A DNA stretch of 64,000 nt from assembly GCF_900115845.1 (NCBI RefSeq), contig NZ_FOXX01000006.1, positions 186,001-250,000 on the forward strand, given 5' to 3'. Position 1 is the first letter of the stretch. Every line of letters begins with the position of its first letter. The position numbers and the translations under genes are program-made. Of this stretch, positions 33,718 to 42,411 are shown piece by piece. The notes below the pieces were generated by a model, which had not been told where the DNA came from, did no database searches, and was given only the letters and a program-made list of their open reading frames with translations. This DNA comes from Priestia endophytica DSM 13796 (GTDB taxonomy: Bacteria; Bacillota; Bacilli; Bacillales; Bacillaceae_H).

Positions 33718-36051
33718 GTGGAAGATCGGAGAGAAAGAGTGAAGAGAGAACTTTTGTTAGAAGGTCTTGATTGTGCGAACTGTGCAATGAAAATCGAAAA
33801 TGGAGTAAAGGCACTAGAAGGTATTGATCATTGTACAGTGAACTTTGCGACTAAAACGTTGACATTTGATGTAGAAATGAACGAAGAAGAGAAAGCGTTA
33901 GAAAGTGTTAAAAAGAAAGTACATTCCCTTGATTCACATATTAAAATTAAAGAAAAAGGTGTAGAGACGCACACCCTCTACTTGCATGGTCTTGATTGTG
34001 CACACTGCGCAGGGAAAATTGAGTCAGAAATGGGCAAGATTCCTGCTGTTCAGAAAGCAAGCGTTGATTTTGTTTCAAAAATGCTTCACATCACGCTCGT
34101 TTCTGAAGCTTCCTGGAATAGGGAAAAAGAAGAAGTTATTCAAAGAATTAATAAAATTGAATCTGGGATTACAGTTGAAGAGGAAGAAGATGCTTCAAAG
34201 GAAAAGGATAAGCATGGGCATTCTATATTATGGCGTTTAGGTGCAGGAGTTTTGCTAACAGGAATAGCGATGTTTGCTTCTTTACCGTTTCCTTTTGAAT
34301 TTGCTCTATTTCTTATTGCCTATGCTATTGCTGGCGGGGACGTTGTGTATAGGGCAGTAAGAAACATTATTAGAGGGCGCATGTTTGATGAACATTTCTT
34401 AATGACAATTGCAACGATTGGGGCATTTCTGATTGGCGAGTATGCAGAGGGTGTTGCTGTTATGCTTTTTTATCAAACTGGTGAGTGGTTCCAGAGTTTA
34501 GCTGTTAATCGTTCTCGTAAATCAATCAGCGAAATGATGAACATTCGTCCTGATTATGCAAATCTTAAAGAAAGTGAAGGGATCAAGAAAGTCTCACCAG
34601 AAGATGTGAAACAAGGCGATATTATTGTTGTGAAACCTGGTGAAAAAATTCCTTTAGATGGAATGATCCTAAATGGAATTTCATCAGTGGATACTTCTGC
34701 TCTTACAGGCGAATCGCTTCCACGTGAAGTTGAGAAAGGGAGTGAAGTGCTGAGCGGATTCGTAAATAAACAAGGTTTATTAGAAATAAGGGTTACGAAA
34801 GAATACGGAGAATCAACGGTTTCAAAAATATTAGATCTTGTTCAAAATGCGAGCAGTCGAAAAGCGCCAACTGAAAATTTTATTACTAAATTTGCCCGCT
34901 ATTATACCCCTATTGTTGTCATTATCGCTTTTCTTCTCGCTTTCTTGCCTCCACTCCTTTTCACAGGAGCAACGTTAGCTGACTGGACATATCGAGCACT
35001 TGTCTTTCTTGTTATCTCATGTCCATGTGCGCTTGTTGTTTCTATTCCACTAACGTTTTTTGGAGGAATTGGAGCAGCATCTAGACGAGGTATTCTTGTA
35101 AAAGGTGGAAACTATTTAGAGGCACTAAATGATGTGAGATATGTTGTGTTTGACAAAACAGGAACACTTACAGAAGGTGTATTTGAAGTTGTTCATGTAC
35201 ATGCTGAAAAAAACTTTACGAAAGAACAAGTTATATATTATGCGGCATATGCTGAGCAACATTCTAATCACCCAATTGCCGAATCAGTAAAAAAAGCATA
35301 CAACGGTAAAGTGAATGAAGGGCTAATTACAAGCTATAGTGAAAAAGTCGGACATGGGATTGAAGCAGTTATAGATGAAGAGCGAGTTTTAGCTGGAAAT
35401 GAAAAACTTATGAATTTGTATTCTATTTCCTATAGCAGAGCAAGTGAATATGGAACAATTATTTATGTTGCAGTAAATAATCACTATGCAGGCTATCTTG
35501 TTATTTCCGATAAAATAAAACAAGATGCTAAAGAAGCCCTAAAGGCTTTAAAAAGGCTTGGTATTAAAAAAACAATGATGCTTACAGGAGATCAAAAAAG
35601 CGTTGGAGAAAACGTTGGAAAGCAATTAGGGATTGATGAAGTATATGCTGAGCTTTTACCACAGAACAAAGTTGAAAAAGTAGAAGAGCTTGACAAGCTT
35701 AAAGAAAAAGCAGAAAAACTGATTTTTGTGGGTGATGGGCTTAATGATACGCCTGTTCTTGCTAGAGCTGATGTTGGAGTTGCAATGGGAGGGCTTGGAT
35801 CTGATGCAGCGATTGAAGCAGCAGATATTGTTATTATGACAGATGAGCCTTCTAAAATTGCTGAAGCAATCTCTCTTGCTAAACGAACAAGAAAAATTGT
35901 ATGGCAAAACATTACCTTTGCTCTTGGCGTTAAGGCGATTTTTCTTCTTCTTGGAGCGTTTGGTATTGCTACAATGTGGGAAGCTGTATTCTCAGATGTA
36001 GGTGTTACGCTTTTAGCTGTCTTAAATGCAATGCGAATTTTAAAAAGATAG
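33718..36051 (+). CDS. cadA: Zinc/cadmium-exporting P1B-type ATPase
   Basis: The 777-residue pump has two N-terminal heavy-metal-binding domains, with GLDCANCAMKIE (about residue 16) and GLDCAHCAGKIE (about 90). The transmembrane metal motif is CPC in SCPCALVVS, the phosphorylation site DKTGTLTEG, and the hinge GDGLNDTPVLARADVGVAMG. The TGESLPREVEKG actuator motif is TGES. CPC with two CxxC domains fits Cd2+/Zn2+/Co2+ export. The start is GTG at 33718, preceded by AAGGTGAGG. The bdbD and bdbC genes lie next door, as in the B. subtilis yvgUVW region. Confidence 0.93.
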   Translation: MEDRRERVKRELLLEGLDCANCAMKIENGVKALEGIDHCTVNFATKTLTFDVEMNEEEKALESVKKKVHSLDSHIKIKEKGVETHTLYLHGLDCAHCAGKIESEMGKIPAVQKASVDFVSKMLHITLVSEASWNREKEEVIQRINKIESGITVEEEEDASKEKDKHGHSILWRLGAGVLLTGIAMFASLPFPFEFALFLIAYAIAGGDVVYRAVRNIIRGRMFDEHFLMTIATIGAFLIGEYAEGVAVMLFYQTGEWFQSLAVNRSRKSISEMMNIRPDYANLKESEGIKKVSPEDVKQGDIIVVKPGEKIPLDGMILNGISSVDTSALTGESLPREVEKGSEVLSGFVNKQGLLEIRVTKEYGESTVSKILDLVQNASSRKAPTENFITKFARYYTPIVVIIAFLLAFLPPLLFTGATLADWTYRALVFLVISCPCALVVSIPLTFFGGIGAASRRGILVKGGNYLEALNDVRYVVFDKTGTLTEGVFEVVHVHAEKNFTKEQVIYYAAYAEQHSNHPIAESVKKAYNGKVNEGLITSYSEKVGHGIEAVIDEERVLAGNEKLMNLYSISYSRASEYGTIIYVAVNNHYAGYLVISDKIKQDAKEALKALKRLGIKKTMMLTGDQKSVGENVGKQLGIDEVYAELLPQNKVEKVEELDKLKEKAEKLIFVGDGLNDTPVLARADVGVAMGGLGSDAAIEAADIVIMTDEPSKIAEAISLAKRTRKIVWQNITFALGVKAIFLLLGAFGIATMWEAVFSDVGVTLLAVLNAMRILKR

Positions 36052-36055
36052 AGAG

Positions 36056-36080
36056 AAAAGCCGAATTTTCGGCTTTTTTT
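36056..36080 (+). terminator. Terminator after cadA
   Basis: AAAAGCCGAA pairs with TTCGGCTTTT, followed by further T bases. Confidence 0.9.
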
Positions 36081-36170
36081 CTTGAAAAGAAAAAGGAGAA
36101 AGAAAAGGGTTTCTGCTATACTAATGAAGAATACTAGTTTAGAAGAAACTGATAGGAACGAGGTGATGAA

Positions 36171-36869
36171 TTGAAAAGTAACCAAAGCTTTCGTTTGAAA
36201 GTAGCTGCTCTTATTACAGGGGTGTTAGCAATTGGTATCGCTTTTTTTCTTTTATCAGCAAACAGCAATTCAACTAAAACAAGTACAACTTCTTCAGAGG
36301 ATGAAATAGCTCATTCCTTTTCCTTGAACAACCAACCGTTGCTTGGTGACGAAGATGCACCTGTTACAGTTGTTGAATTTGGAGATTTTAAATGTCCAGC
36401 ATGTAAAGCATGGGGAGAAGAGATTTTTCCAAAGCTTCAAAAAGAATATCTTGAAAAAGATAGCGTGAATTTTTCATATGTAAACGTGCTTTTCCACGGA
36501 GAAGAGTCTGAATTAAGCGCTCTAGGAGCTGAATCGATACTAAAGCGAGATCCTCATTCTTATTGGAGTTTTCATAAAGCTTTATTCAACGCCCAACCAA
36601 CGCAAAATCATAATGAAAAATGGGTAACTGTTTCAAAGCTTACAGAGATTGCAGAAAATACAACAAATGTGGACCTTGCGCAGTTTAAACAAGATATCGA
36701 GGCAAAAAGTATGCTTTCGGATGTTGAAAGAGATATGTCTCTTGTGGAGGATTATCATGTTGTTTCAACTCCAACTGTAATGATTAATAACAAAGTTGTA
36801 GAAGATCCTTTCAACTATAGCGAAATTCAAAAAGCAATTGAGGAAGAACTAGAGGAGAGTACATCATGA
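36171..36869 (+). CDS. bdbD: Extracytoplasmic thiol-disulfide oxidase (DsbA-like, BdbD)
   Basis: The 232-residue protein is anchored by one N-terminal membrane segment (residues 9-29) with its thioredoxin-fold domain outside the cell. The active site is CPAC in VVEFGDFKCPACKAWGEEI. The cis-proline is in VVSTPTVMINN. The large helical insert makes it DsbA-like. It should oxidise cysteines in secreted and membrane proteins and be re-oxidised by BdbC, whose gene overlaps the stop by 4 bp. The start is TTG at 36171, after GAGGTG; no in-frame ATG lies near it. Confidence 0.9.
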   Translation: MKSNQSFRLKVAALITGVLAIGIAFFLLSANSNSTKTSTTSSEDEIAHSFSLNNQPLLGDEDAPVTVVEFGDFKCPACKAWGEEIFPKLQKEYLEKDSVNFSYVNVLFHGEESELSALGAESILKRDPHSYWSFHKALFNAQPTQNHNEKWVTVSKLTEIAENTTNVDLAQFKQDIEAKSMLSDVERDMSLVEDYHVVSTPTVMINNKVVEDPFNYSEIQKAIEEELEESTS

Positions 36870-37288
36870 CTGAAAAAAACAATCGTTCCATCATCTTTCT
36901 ATACGTTGCTTGGCTTGCTTCTATTATTGCAACGTTAGGAAGTTTATATTTTAGTGAAGTACGCGGATATGTGCCGTGTGAGATGTGCTGGTATCAGCGC
37001 ATTGCTATGTATCCTTTAACAGTAACAATGGGGATTGCTGTTTTTAAAAGAGATCTGGCTGTCAAAAAATATGTTTTACCAGTCTCTATTATTGGCGGAT
37101 TGATTTCTGTTTTTCATTATTTAGAACAAAAGGTACCAGGATTTGCGGCCATTAAACCATGTTCAATGGGGGTTCCTTGTAGCGGAGAGTATATTAACTG
37201 GTTAGGCTTTATTACAATTCCGTTCTTAGCCTTCGTTGCTTTTCTTATTATCACAATTTGCTTACTGTTTGTAAAAAAGGAAGACTAA
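36866..37288 (+). CDS. bdbC: Thiol-disulfide oxidoreductase membrane partner (DsbB-like, BdbC)
   Basis: The 140-residue protein has four membrane segments and two redox cysteine pairs: CEMC in GYVPCEMCWYQRIAMYP and CSMGVPC in the second outer loop. This is the DsbB/BdbC layout that passes electrons from BdbD to quinone. It overlaps bdbD at ATGA. The length is normal (about 138). Confidence 0.93.
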   Translation: MTEKNNRSIIFLYVAWLASIIATLGSLYFSEVRGYVPCEMCWYQRIAMYPLTVTMGIAVFKRDLAVKKYVLPVSIIGGLISVFHYLEQKVPGFAAIKPCSMGVPCSGEYINWLGFITIPFLAFVAFLIITICLLFVKKED

Positions 37289-37289
37289 A

Positions 37290-38231
37290 ATGAGCACATT
37301 GGAAAAGATGCAGCCACTTGTGATTTTAAGCGCTATGATGATAGGATTCTTCCTTTCTAAAATAGCGCTTTTTACTACATATGCACCTCTCTTTCTTTTG
37401 CTTTTTCTATTTTTTATGATGCATGGCCTTTTTTTAGATGTTTCATTTAAAGAAACAAAAACAGCTTTATCACACAAAGGCTTTCTAATATCAGCTCTTA
37501 TTCTTAATTTTATCGTAGGGCCTCTTGTGGCTTATGGAATTGGACGTATTTTTTTAGATGAGGAACCATTTATATTTCTCGGTTTTCTTATGCTTGTTGT
37601 TACACCGTGTACAGATTGGTATTTGCTTTTCACAAAGTTAGCAAAGGGCAATGTACCACTTGCAGCTTCGCTACTACCTGTAAATCTCCTTTTGCAAATT
37701 GCTTTCCTTCCCTTTTATCTTTATCTGTTTTCAGGTGTGAGAGGAACGTTTTCCATATCTATGCTTTTGGAAAGTATTTTTTATATGTTTTTGCTTCCTT
37801 CCCTTTTAGCAATCATCATAAAAAGGAGAAAGGGGAGGGTAGTACAAAAGTGGAGAGCATTTTTTACAAGCAACGGAATTTTATTTTTAAGTTTGGCTGT
37901 AATGATGATGTTTGCCTCAGAAGGAAGCTATCTTTCTCGTCATTTTTCGGTTTTATACGTGTTATTGCTTCCCCTTCTTGTTTTCTTTACAATCGCTTTT
38001 CTAGCTGTTTTTCTTATTAGTAAAGTATTAAGATTTAAAACATGTGATAGGGTAAGCCTTCATTTTATTACACTTGCAAGGAATTCACCACTTGCTCTTG
38101 CTATGGCTGCAACAGCCTTTGAAAATCAACCAGAAGTTTCTCTTGCACTAGTCCTAGGACCACTTATTGAGCTCCCGCTGCTAGCTTTTGTTGCTTATTT
38201 ATTGTTGCACGGAAAGGAATATCACAGGTGA
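37290..38231 (+). CDS. BASS/ACR3-superfamily permease
   Basis: The 313-residue membrane protein has about ten hydrophobic segments. The block LMLVVTPCTDWYLLFTKLAKGNVPLAASLLPVNL corresponds to the conserved cysteine-containing core of ACR3-type arsenite permeases and bile acid:Na+ symporters. RNSPLALAMAATAFENQPEVSLALVLGPLIELPLLA is the second core helix of that fold. It starts 1 bp after bdbC and is probably cotranscribed with it. No arsR or arsC gene is nearby, so arsenite export is possible but unproven. Confidence 0.75.
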   Translation: MSTLEKMQPLVILSAMMIGFFLSKIALFTTYAPLFLLLFLFFMMHGLFLDVSFKETKTALSHKGFLISALILNFIVGPLVAYGIGRIFLDEEPFIFLGFLMLVVTPCTDWYLLFTKLAKGNVPLAASLLPVNLLLQIAFLPFYLYLFSGVRGTFSISMLLESIFYMFLLPSLLAIIIKRRKGRVVQKWRAFFTSNGILFLSLAVMMMFASEGSYLSRHFSVLYVLLLPLLVFFTIAFLAVFLISKVLRFKTCDRVSLHFITLARNSPLALAMAATAFENQPEVSLALVLGPLIELPLLAFVAYLLLHGKEYHR

Positions 38232-38248
38232 TATTTCTTTCTTTGTAA

Positions 38249-38277
38249 TTGACAAATGCAGGAATTCTTTCTATAAT
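38249..38277 (+). promoter_or_regulatory. SigA promoter of the TetR-oxidoreductase pair
   Basis: TTGACA (38249-38254) and TATAAT (38272-38277) are perfect boxes with a 17-bp spacer. A TetR operator dyad follows 5 bp later. Confidence 0.9.
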
Positions 38278-38281
38278 TTTA

Positions 38282-38296
38282 TTGAACGCTGGTCAA
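38282..38296. promoter_or_regulatory. TetR operator copy 1
   Basis: The 15-mer TTGAACGCTGGTCAA lies directly after the -10 box. It shares the plan TTRAMCR-S-TGGTCAA with the site at 38919-38933, before the oxidoreductase gene. Confidence 0.7.
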
Positions 38297-38311
38297 TAAA
38301 GGGGAGAAATG

Positions 38312-38878
38312 ATGTCACCTCGAAAAGCTGTAAAACATGAGCTAACAAGAGAAATGATATTAAACGTAGCGCGAAAGCTATTTGCTACAGAGGGATATAG
38401 TCATGTATCAATGAGGAAGATTGCTAAAGAGCTAGACTATAGTCATGGAGCGCTTTATTATCACTTTCAAAACAAGGCAGCGCTTTTTTTAGCGCTTGTT
38501 AAAGAAGATTTTTCACTTTTAGATGAAAAGTTTCATGAAGTGATGAAAAGAAATGTAGACGATGATGAGAAACTTCAGTCTGTGCTTTTAACTTTCATTG
38601 AATTTGGACTCACATATCCAAATCACTATGAGGTTATGTTTCTTACAAAAGATAAAGAAGTAAAGTTTTATCAGCATAGTGGCCCAGAAGAAAGCTACAA
38701 AAGGTTTGCAGAGGCCCTTAGTACACTTTCTAAAACGAAGCTATCGCTAAGGGAAACATGGTCTATCTTCTTATCTCTTCATGGATTTGTAGCACACCAC
38801 TCATACTGTGAACAGTCGTTTGAAGAAGTGAAGGATATGGCAAAAGCACACGTTATGTTTTTATTAAAAAAGATTTAA
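38312..38878 (+). CDS. TetR-family repressor
   Basis: The 188-residue protein has the N-terminal HTH REMILNVARKLFATEGYSHVSMRKIAKELDYSHGALYYHFQNKAALFLALV. The C-terminal domain is of the WHG type (VMFLTKDKEV..., WSIFLSLHGFVAHH). The ATG at 38312 is 5 bp after GGGGAG; the adjacent ATG at 38309 is only 2 bp away. Identical half-sites at 38282 and 38919 suggest it represses itself and the oxidoreductase gene. The ligand is unknown. Confidence 0.87.
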   Translation: MSPRKAVKHELTREMILNVARKLFATEGYSHVSMRKIAKELDYSHGALYYHFQNKAALFLALVKEDFSLLDEKFHEVMKRNVDDDEKLQSVLLTFIEFGLTYPNHYEVMFLTKDKEVKFYQHSGPEESYKRFAEALSTLSKTKLSLRETWSIFLSLHGFVAHHSYCEQSFEEVKDMAKAHVMFLLKKI

Positions 38879-38918
38879 AAATAGATGAGGAGTTTCCTCA
38901 TTTATTTTCTACTTTTAA

Positions 38919-38933
38919 TTAACCAGTGGTCAA
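38919..38933. promoter_or_regulatory. TetR operator copy 2, before the oxidoreductase gene
   Basis: TTAACCA-G-TGGTCAA is a nearly perfect palindrome (7-1-7, one mismatch), 22 bp before the ATG. It matches copy 1 at 11 of 15 bases, including TGGTCAA. Confidence 0.7.
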
Positions 38934-38955
38934 AAAATAAAAGGAAGTGATGGAT

Positions 38956-39900
38956 ATGAAGAAAGCTCTTGTTATAGGAGCAACAGGTGGAATGGGGAGT
39001 GCTCTTGTATATGAACTGATTGAAAGAGGAATCAAAGTTATTGCTTTTGCTCGAAATGAAAGAAAACTTCAACATTTTTTTGGAAAAGAAGAACTTGTTA
39101 CAATTCAAACAGGTGATGTTTTTCATCATTTATCTTCCTCTGTTGCCGAAGCTGAAGTTATTTTCCATGCTGGAGCACTTCCATACGCCCAATGGCAAGA
39201 AAAACAGGAACCATTTATGGGATGTATCATAAAAGCAGCAAAAGAAAACAAAGCGAAGCTTGTGGTTGTTGACAATATCTATGCTTATGGAAGAAGTAAA
39301 GGAAAGAAAGTGAGAGAAAATGATGAGAAAATCCCTCATACAAAAAAGGGGAAGATTCGGCTTCGCTTAGAACGCTTGTTAGAAGAATCAAAAGTTCCTT
39401 ATATTCTTGCTCATTTTCCCGATTTTTACGGCCCGCGAGCAGAGAATACCCAGATTGACTATTTGCTTCAAAGTATCATTAAAAATAAAAAAGCCATGTT
39501 TGTTGGAAATCAAAACATAAAAAGAGAATATATTTATACTCCAGACGGAGCAAAAGCTCTTGTAGAACTTGCTCTTTGTGGAGAAGCTTACGGAGAAACG
39601 TGGAATATTCCTGGCTATAGCGGAATTTCAGGATCCGAATTTCTTTCTTATATTAGAGAATACACAAATTATCAGAAACGAGTAGGAACAGCAACAAAAA
39701 CAATGGTACGGCTTATTGGAATTTTTGATCGCAATATGAAGGAATTTATAGAAATGTTTTATTTAAATGAAGATCCTCTGTTTCTAGACGGAACGAAATA
39801 TGAGCATAGAATTGGAAAAATTCCAAGAACTCCTTATAAGGAAGGAATAAAACAAACAATTGATTATATGAAGACAGAAAAGACGGGAAACGCTTCTTGA
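38956..39900 (+). CDS. NAD(P)-dependent epimerase/dehydratase-family oxidoreductase
   Basis: The 314-residue extended/atypical SDR has the Rossmann motif VIGATGGMGSALV at the N-terminus and a central VVDNIYAYGRSKGK. The usual YxxxK dyad is not obvious: KIRLRLERLLEES stands in its place, so the catalytic class is uncertain. DFYGPRAENTQIDYLL and YTPDGAKALVELAL are typical of NmrA/epimerase-like proteins. I chose the ATG at 38956 because AAGGAAG lies 8 bp upstream and the Rossmann fold begins at once. It is probably induced when the upstream TetR protein binds its ligand. Confidence 0.8.
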   Translation: MKKALVIGATGGMGSALVYELIERGIKVIAFARNERKLQHFFGKEELVTIQTGDVFHHLSSSVAEAEVIFHAGALPYAQWQEKQEPFMGCIIKAAKENKAKLVVVDNIYAYGRSKGKKVRENDEKIPHTKKGKIRLRLERLLEESKVPYILAHFPDFYGPRAENTQIDYLLQSIIKNKKAMFVGNQNIKREYIYTPDGAKALVELALCGEAYGETWNIPGYSGISGSEFLSYIREYTNYQKRVGTATKTMVRLIGIFDRNMKEFIEMFYLNEDPLFLDGTKYEHRIGKIPRTPYKEGIKQTIDYMKTEKTGNAS

Positions 39901-39917
39901 GCGTTTCTTTTTTTTAC
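39885..39917 (+). terminator. Terminator overlapping the end of the oxidoreductase gene
   Basis: AAACGCT and AGCGTTT pair around TCTTG; the stop codon lies in the loop. A T-run follows. Confidence 0.9.
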
Positions 39918-40046
39918 AAAATTTGAGGAAAGAAAAGCTATTCTTCTTTTTCCTACACTAATTATGTGTAAGTCACATATATATAAAGGTATACCCATTA
40001 AAACTATGATGATTGTTTAAGAACTTTTTCGTAACTTTCATATTTT

Positions 40047-40060
40047 TGCAATCGTTTTCA
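40047..40060. promoter_or_regulatory. cre-like site before the PHB depolymerase gene
   Basis: TGCAATCGTTTTCA matches TGNAANCGNTNNCA at all fixed positions, 18 bp before the start codon. Carbon repression of a secreted depolymerase would make sense. Confidence 0.65.
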
Positions 40061-40078
40061 TAAAAGGAGGAAAAAAGA

Positions 40079-41095
40079 GTGTTAAAAGCTTTGCAAGCAT
40101 TTTTCTCTCTCGCACTTTGTCCACTGTTTGGTAGTCCTTCTGCATCAAGTGATTGTAGTTTTGAAACAAGAGAAATGTTTAAGGAAGGAGAGTACGGAGG
40201 AAAAAGCTACAAGCTTTACGTTCCAAGTACGTATGACAAAGAAAAAGCATCTCCTTTACTTGTTATGCTTCATGGCTGTACCCAGTGTGCAACGGACTTT
40301 GCGATTGGTACTGAGATGAATATGCTAGCGGAAGAACACAATTTTCTTGTCCTCTATCCAGAACAAGATGCTAAAAGTAATCCAAACAAGTGCTGGAATT
40401 GGTTTGAACCTCTTCATCAAGCGCGTGGTAGAGGAGAGCCTGCAGCAATTGCTGGAATGATTGAAGAAATAAAAGAAGCGTACACAATTGATAATCATAA
40501 AGTGTTTATTGCAGGAATGTCAGCTGGAGGAGCAATGAGTATTATTATGGCTGCAGCCTATCCGGAAGTTTTTTCAGGACTTGGAGTTGGAGCAGGATTA
40601 GAATATAAAGGAGCTACAAGCGTTTTTGATGCTTTAAATGTTATGAACAATGGAGGACCAAATCCGTTTGAACAAGGTTACTTAGCATATAAAGAAATGG
40701 GAGAAAGGGCAAGAGTTATTCCAACTATTGTTTTTCATGGAACCTCTGATACAACAGTTGCGCCAATTAACGGAGAGCAAGTTGTTTCACAATGGATCGT
40801 TACAAATGATCTAGTGGAAAGACATAATGCAGGATGGATTTGTCATGGAGTAAATGAAACAATAAAAGGAAAAGTGAGAAATGGAAAAGAATATACGCAT
40901 GACTTGTATCGAAACAAACGAGGGGAATCTATCGTTGAGAAATATACGGTATTGAACATGGGGCATGCATGGTCAGGAGGAAATGACAATGGAAGCTTTA
41001 CAGACTCTGAAGGACCTCATGCAAGTAAGATCATGTGGGATTTTTTTATTAGAGAAAATCGAAAAAATGGATATTCAAATCAAAAAAGCTCTTGA
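40079..41095 (+). CDS. Secreted PHB depolymerase (esterase PHB family)
   Basis: The 338-residue protein has a weak signal-peptide-like start (cleavage perhaps after GSPSA), a single Lys3 and a hydrophobic stretch. The catalytic region follows the esterase PHB family: YVPSTYDKEKASPLLVMLHGCTQ (oxyanion), nucleophile Ser148 in AGMSAGGAM, acid in FHGTSDTTVAPING, and histidine in NMGHAWSGG. The block NKCWNWFEPLHQARGRGEP is characteristic. No separate substrate-binding or linker domain follows, so it is of the short, single-domain type. GTG at 40079 follows AAAGGAGG by 7-8 bp. It would depolymerise external short-chain polyhydroxyalkanoate. Confidence 0.88.
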   Translation: MLKALQAFFSLALCPLFGSPSASSDCSFETREMFKEGEYGGKSYKLYVPSTYDKEKASPLLVMLHGCTQCATDFAIGTEMNMLAEEHNFLVLYPEQDAKSNPNKCWNWFEPLHQARGRGEPAAIAGMIEEIKEAYTIDNHKVFIAGMSAGGAMSIIMAAAYPEVFSGLGVGAGLEYKGATSVFDALNVMNNGGPNPFEQGYLAYKEMGERARVIPTIVFHGTSDTTVAPINGEQVVSQWIVTNDLVERHNAGWICHGVNETIKGKVRNGKEYTHDLYRNKRGESIVEKYTVLNMGHAWSGGNDNGSFTDSEGPHASKIMWDFFIRENRKNGYSNQKSS

Positions 41096-41119
41096 AGAAA
41101 TCTTCTCAAGAGCTTTTTT
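41082..41119. terminator. Bidirectional terminator between the PHB depolymerase and AI-2E family genes
   Basis: AAAAAAGCTCTTGA.GAA pairs with TTC.TCAAGAGCTTTTTT. It ends 5 bp before the convergent gene's stop codon. Confidence 0.93.
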
Positions 41120-41123
41120 CATG

Positions 41124-42149
41124 TTAAGCTTTTTTTTCTTTATTGTTTGTGACCCCTAATACATCAAGCAAAAATACAAATACAGGTATTCCGACAATTA
41201 ATCCCCATACTCCGAAAAAGTGTTCTGAAAAAATGAGTACAATAAAGGTGAAAAAAACCGGAAGCTCTGTTTTTGCCGACATAAGTTTTGGATTTAGAAG
41301 ATAGGCCTCAATAGCATGAATAATCATAATCATAATCAACAAGTATAGAATCATTGTAAATCCACCAATTGTATATCCAATGATGGAAAGTGGGATAAGC
41401 GAGAGGATAACCCCAGCAACAGGAATAAGACCGAGGAAGAAAATTAAAATCGCTAGCCCAAACAGCTGTGGGAAATCAAAAAACCAAAGGCCAATTGTTG
41501 TAAGAACACAGTTTACAAGAGCAATAATAAACTGAGCTTCAATGACTTTTCCAAATGTCCTAACGAATTTGCGGCCGAAGAAAGCAATCTCTGTATAAAA
41601 AGCAGACAGCTTGCTTTGCTGAAACTTTTTGCTGAACATGATAAGTCTTTGTTTTTCTAAGAGGAAGAACATGCTTAAAATTAAAGACAAAAAGATTTGG
41701 ACACTTAGGATACTAAGGTCTGTTAAGTATTTGTATAAAAAATTAAATCCTTGTTCAATATAAGTATTTAAATTTACGCTATCAAACGTATTTGAGATAA
41801 AGGAGAAGAAAGGAATATCTTCTGGATTCAGATAAAACGACTTAATTTGTTTTACAAGCTCTTCAACTTGCGTTTTAATAACTGGATAAAATCTAAAGCC
41901 ACCTACAATAAGTCCAGTGACAAGTAAAACATACAGAATAAGCACGATGAGCTTTTGGCTGATGGGTACCCATTTATGTACCCATTTTGTGACAAACGTT
42001 TGCACTCTATCCATTAAAAAAGTGAAAATAAATGTTAACAAAATAAAATTGATCATGCTTTTTAAAGCGAAAAGAGCAAGCGCTAAAATGAGGAAAATCA
42101 AGAAGCGTCTAAAACCGCGGTTTTCCCAGAGTTTTGCTAATCCAGTCAT
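41124..42149 (-). CDS. AI-2E family membrane protein
   Basis: The 341-residue protein has about eight hydrophobic segments, two near the N-terminus (residues 15-85), one near 145-165 and the rest after 205. The block LFGLAILIFFLGLIPVAGVILSLIPLSIIG is the conserved core of the AI-2E/PerM family, and the end (HFFGVWGLIVGIPVFVFLLDVLGV) agrees. Members have been linked to AI-2 export and to Na+/H+ exchange; the substrate here is not known. It is a single gene on the minus strand. Confidence 0.88.
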   Translation of the reverse strand: MTGLAKLWENRGFRRFLIFLILALALFALKSMINFILLTFIFTFLMDRVQTFVTKWVHKWVPISQKLIVLILYVLLVTGLIVGGFRFYPVIKTQVEELVKQIKSFYLNPEDIPFFSFISNTFDSVNLNTYIEQGFNFLYKYLTDLSILSVQIFLSLILSMFFLLEKQRLIMFSKKFQQSKLSAFYTEIAFFGRKFVRTFGKVIEAQFIIALVNCVLTTIGLWFFDFPQLFGLAILIFFLGLIPVAGVILSLIPLSIIGYTIGGFTMILYLLIMIMIIHAIEAYLLNPKLMSAKTELPVFFTFIVLIFSEHFFGVWGLIVGIPVFVFLLDVLGVTNNKEKKA

Positions 42150-42356
42150 TGTTTACATCTCCCATAAAAAATATAGTGTACTCTTGTTTAACCCGCTATT
42201 ATGGGAAACTACAGAAAATATTAAAAGGAATATTTAAAAGCTGCTGTGCATTTCCGAACGTGTATCGTGTTAAACCTACCTCTTAATATTATATGCTTTT
42301 CACGTTTGATTTTAAAGCTGTATTAGCGATTTTGAGTATTTAATTGAAGATAAAAA

Positions 42357-42391
42357 GAAAAAACTCTCTTTGAAAACAAAGAGAGTTTTTA
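42357..42391. terminator. Terminator for putP (minus strand)
   Basis: AAAAACTCTCTTTG pairs with CAAAGAGAGTTTTT; T/A runs on both sides. It lies 21 bp beyond the putP stop. Confidence 0.9.
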
Positions 42392-42411
42392 AATATAAGT
42401 GAAGAATACAA

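Noticed and set aside
35592-36185. 197-codon minus-strand frame opposite the end of cadA
   Set aside because: Ser-rich translation that mirrors cadA codons and crosses the cadA terminator; no ribosome binding site.
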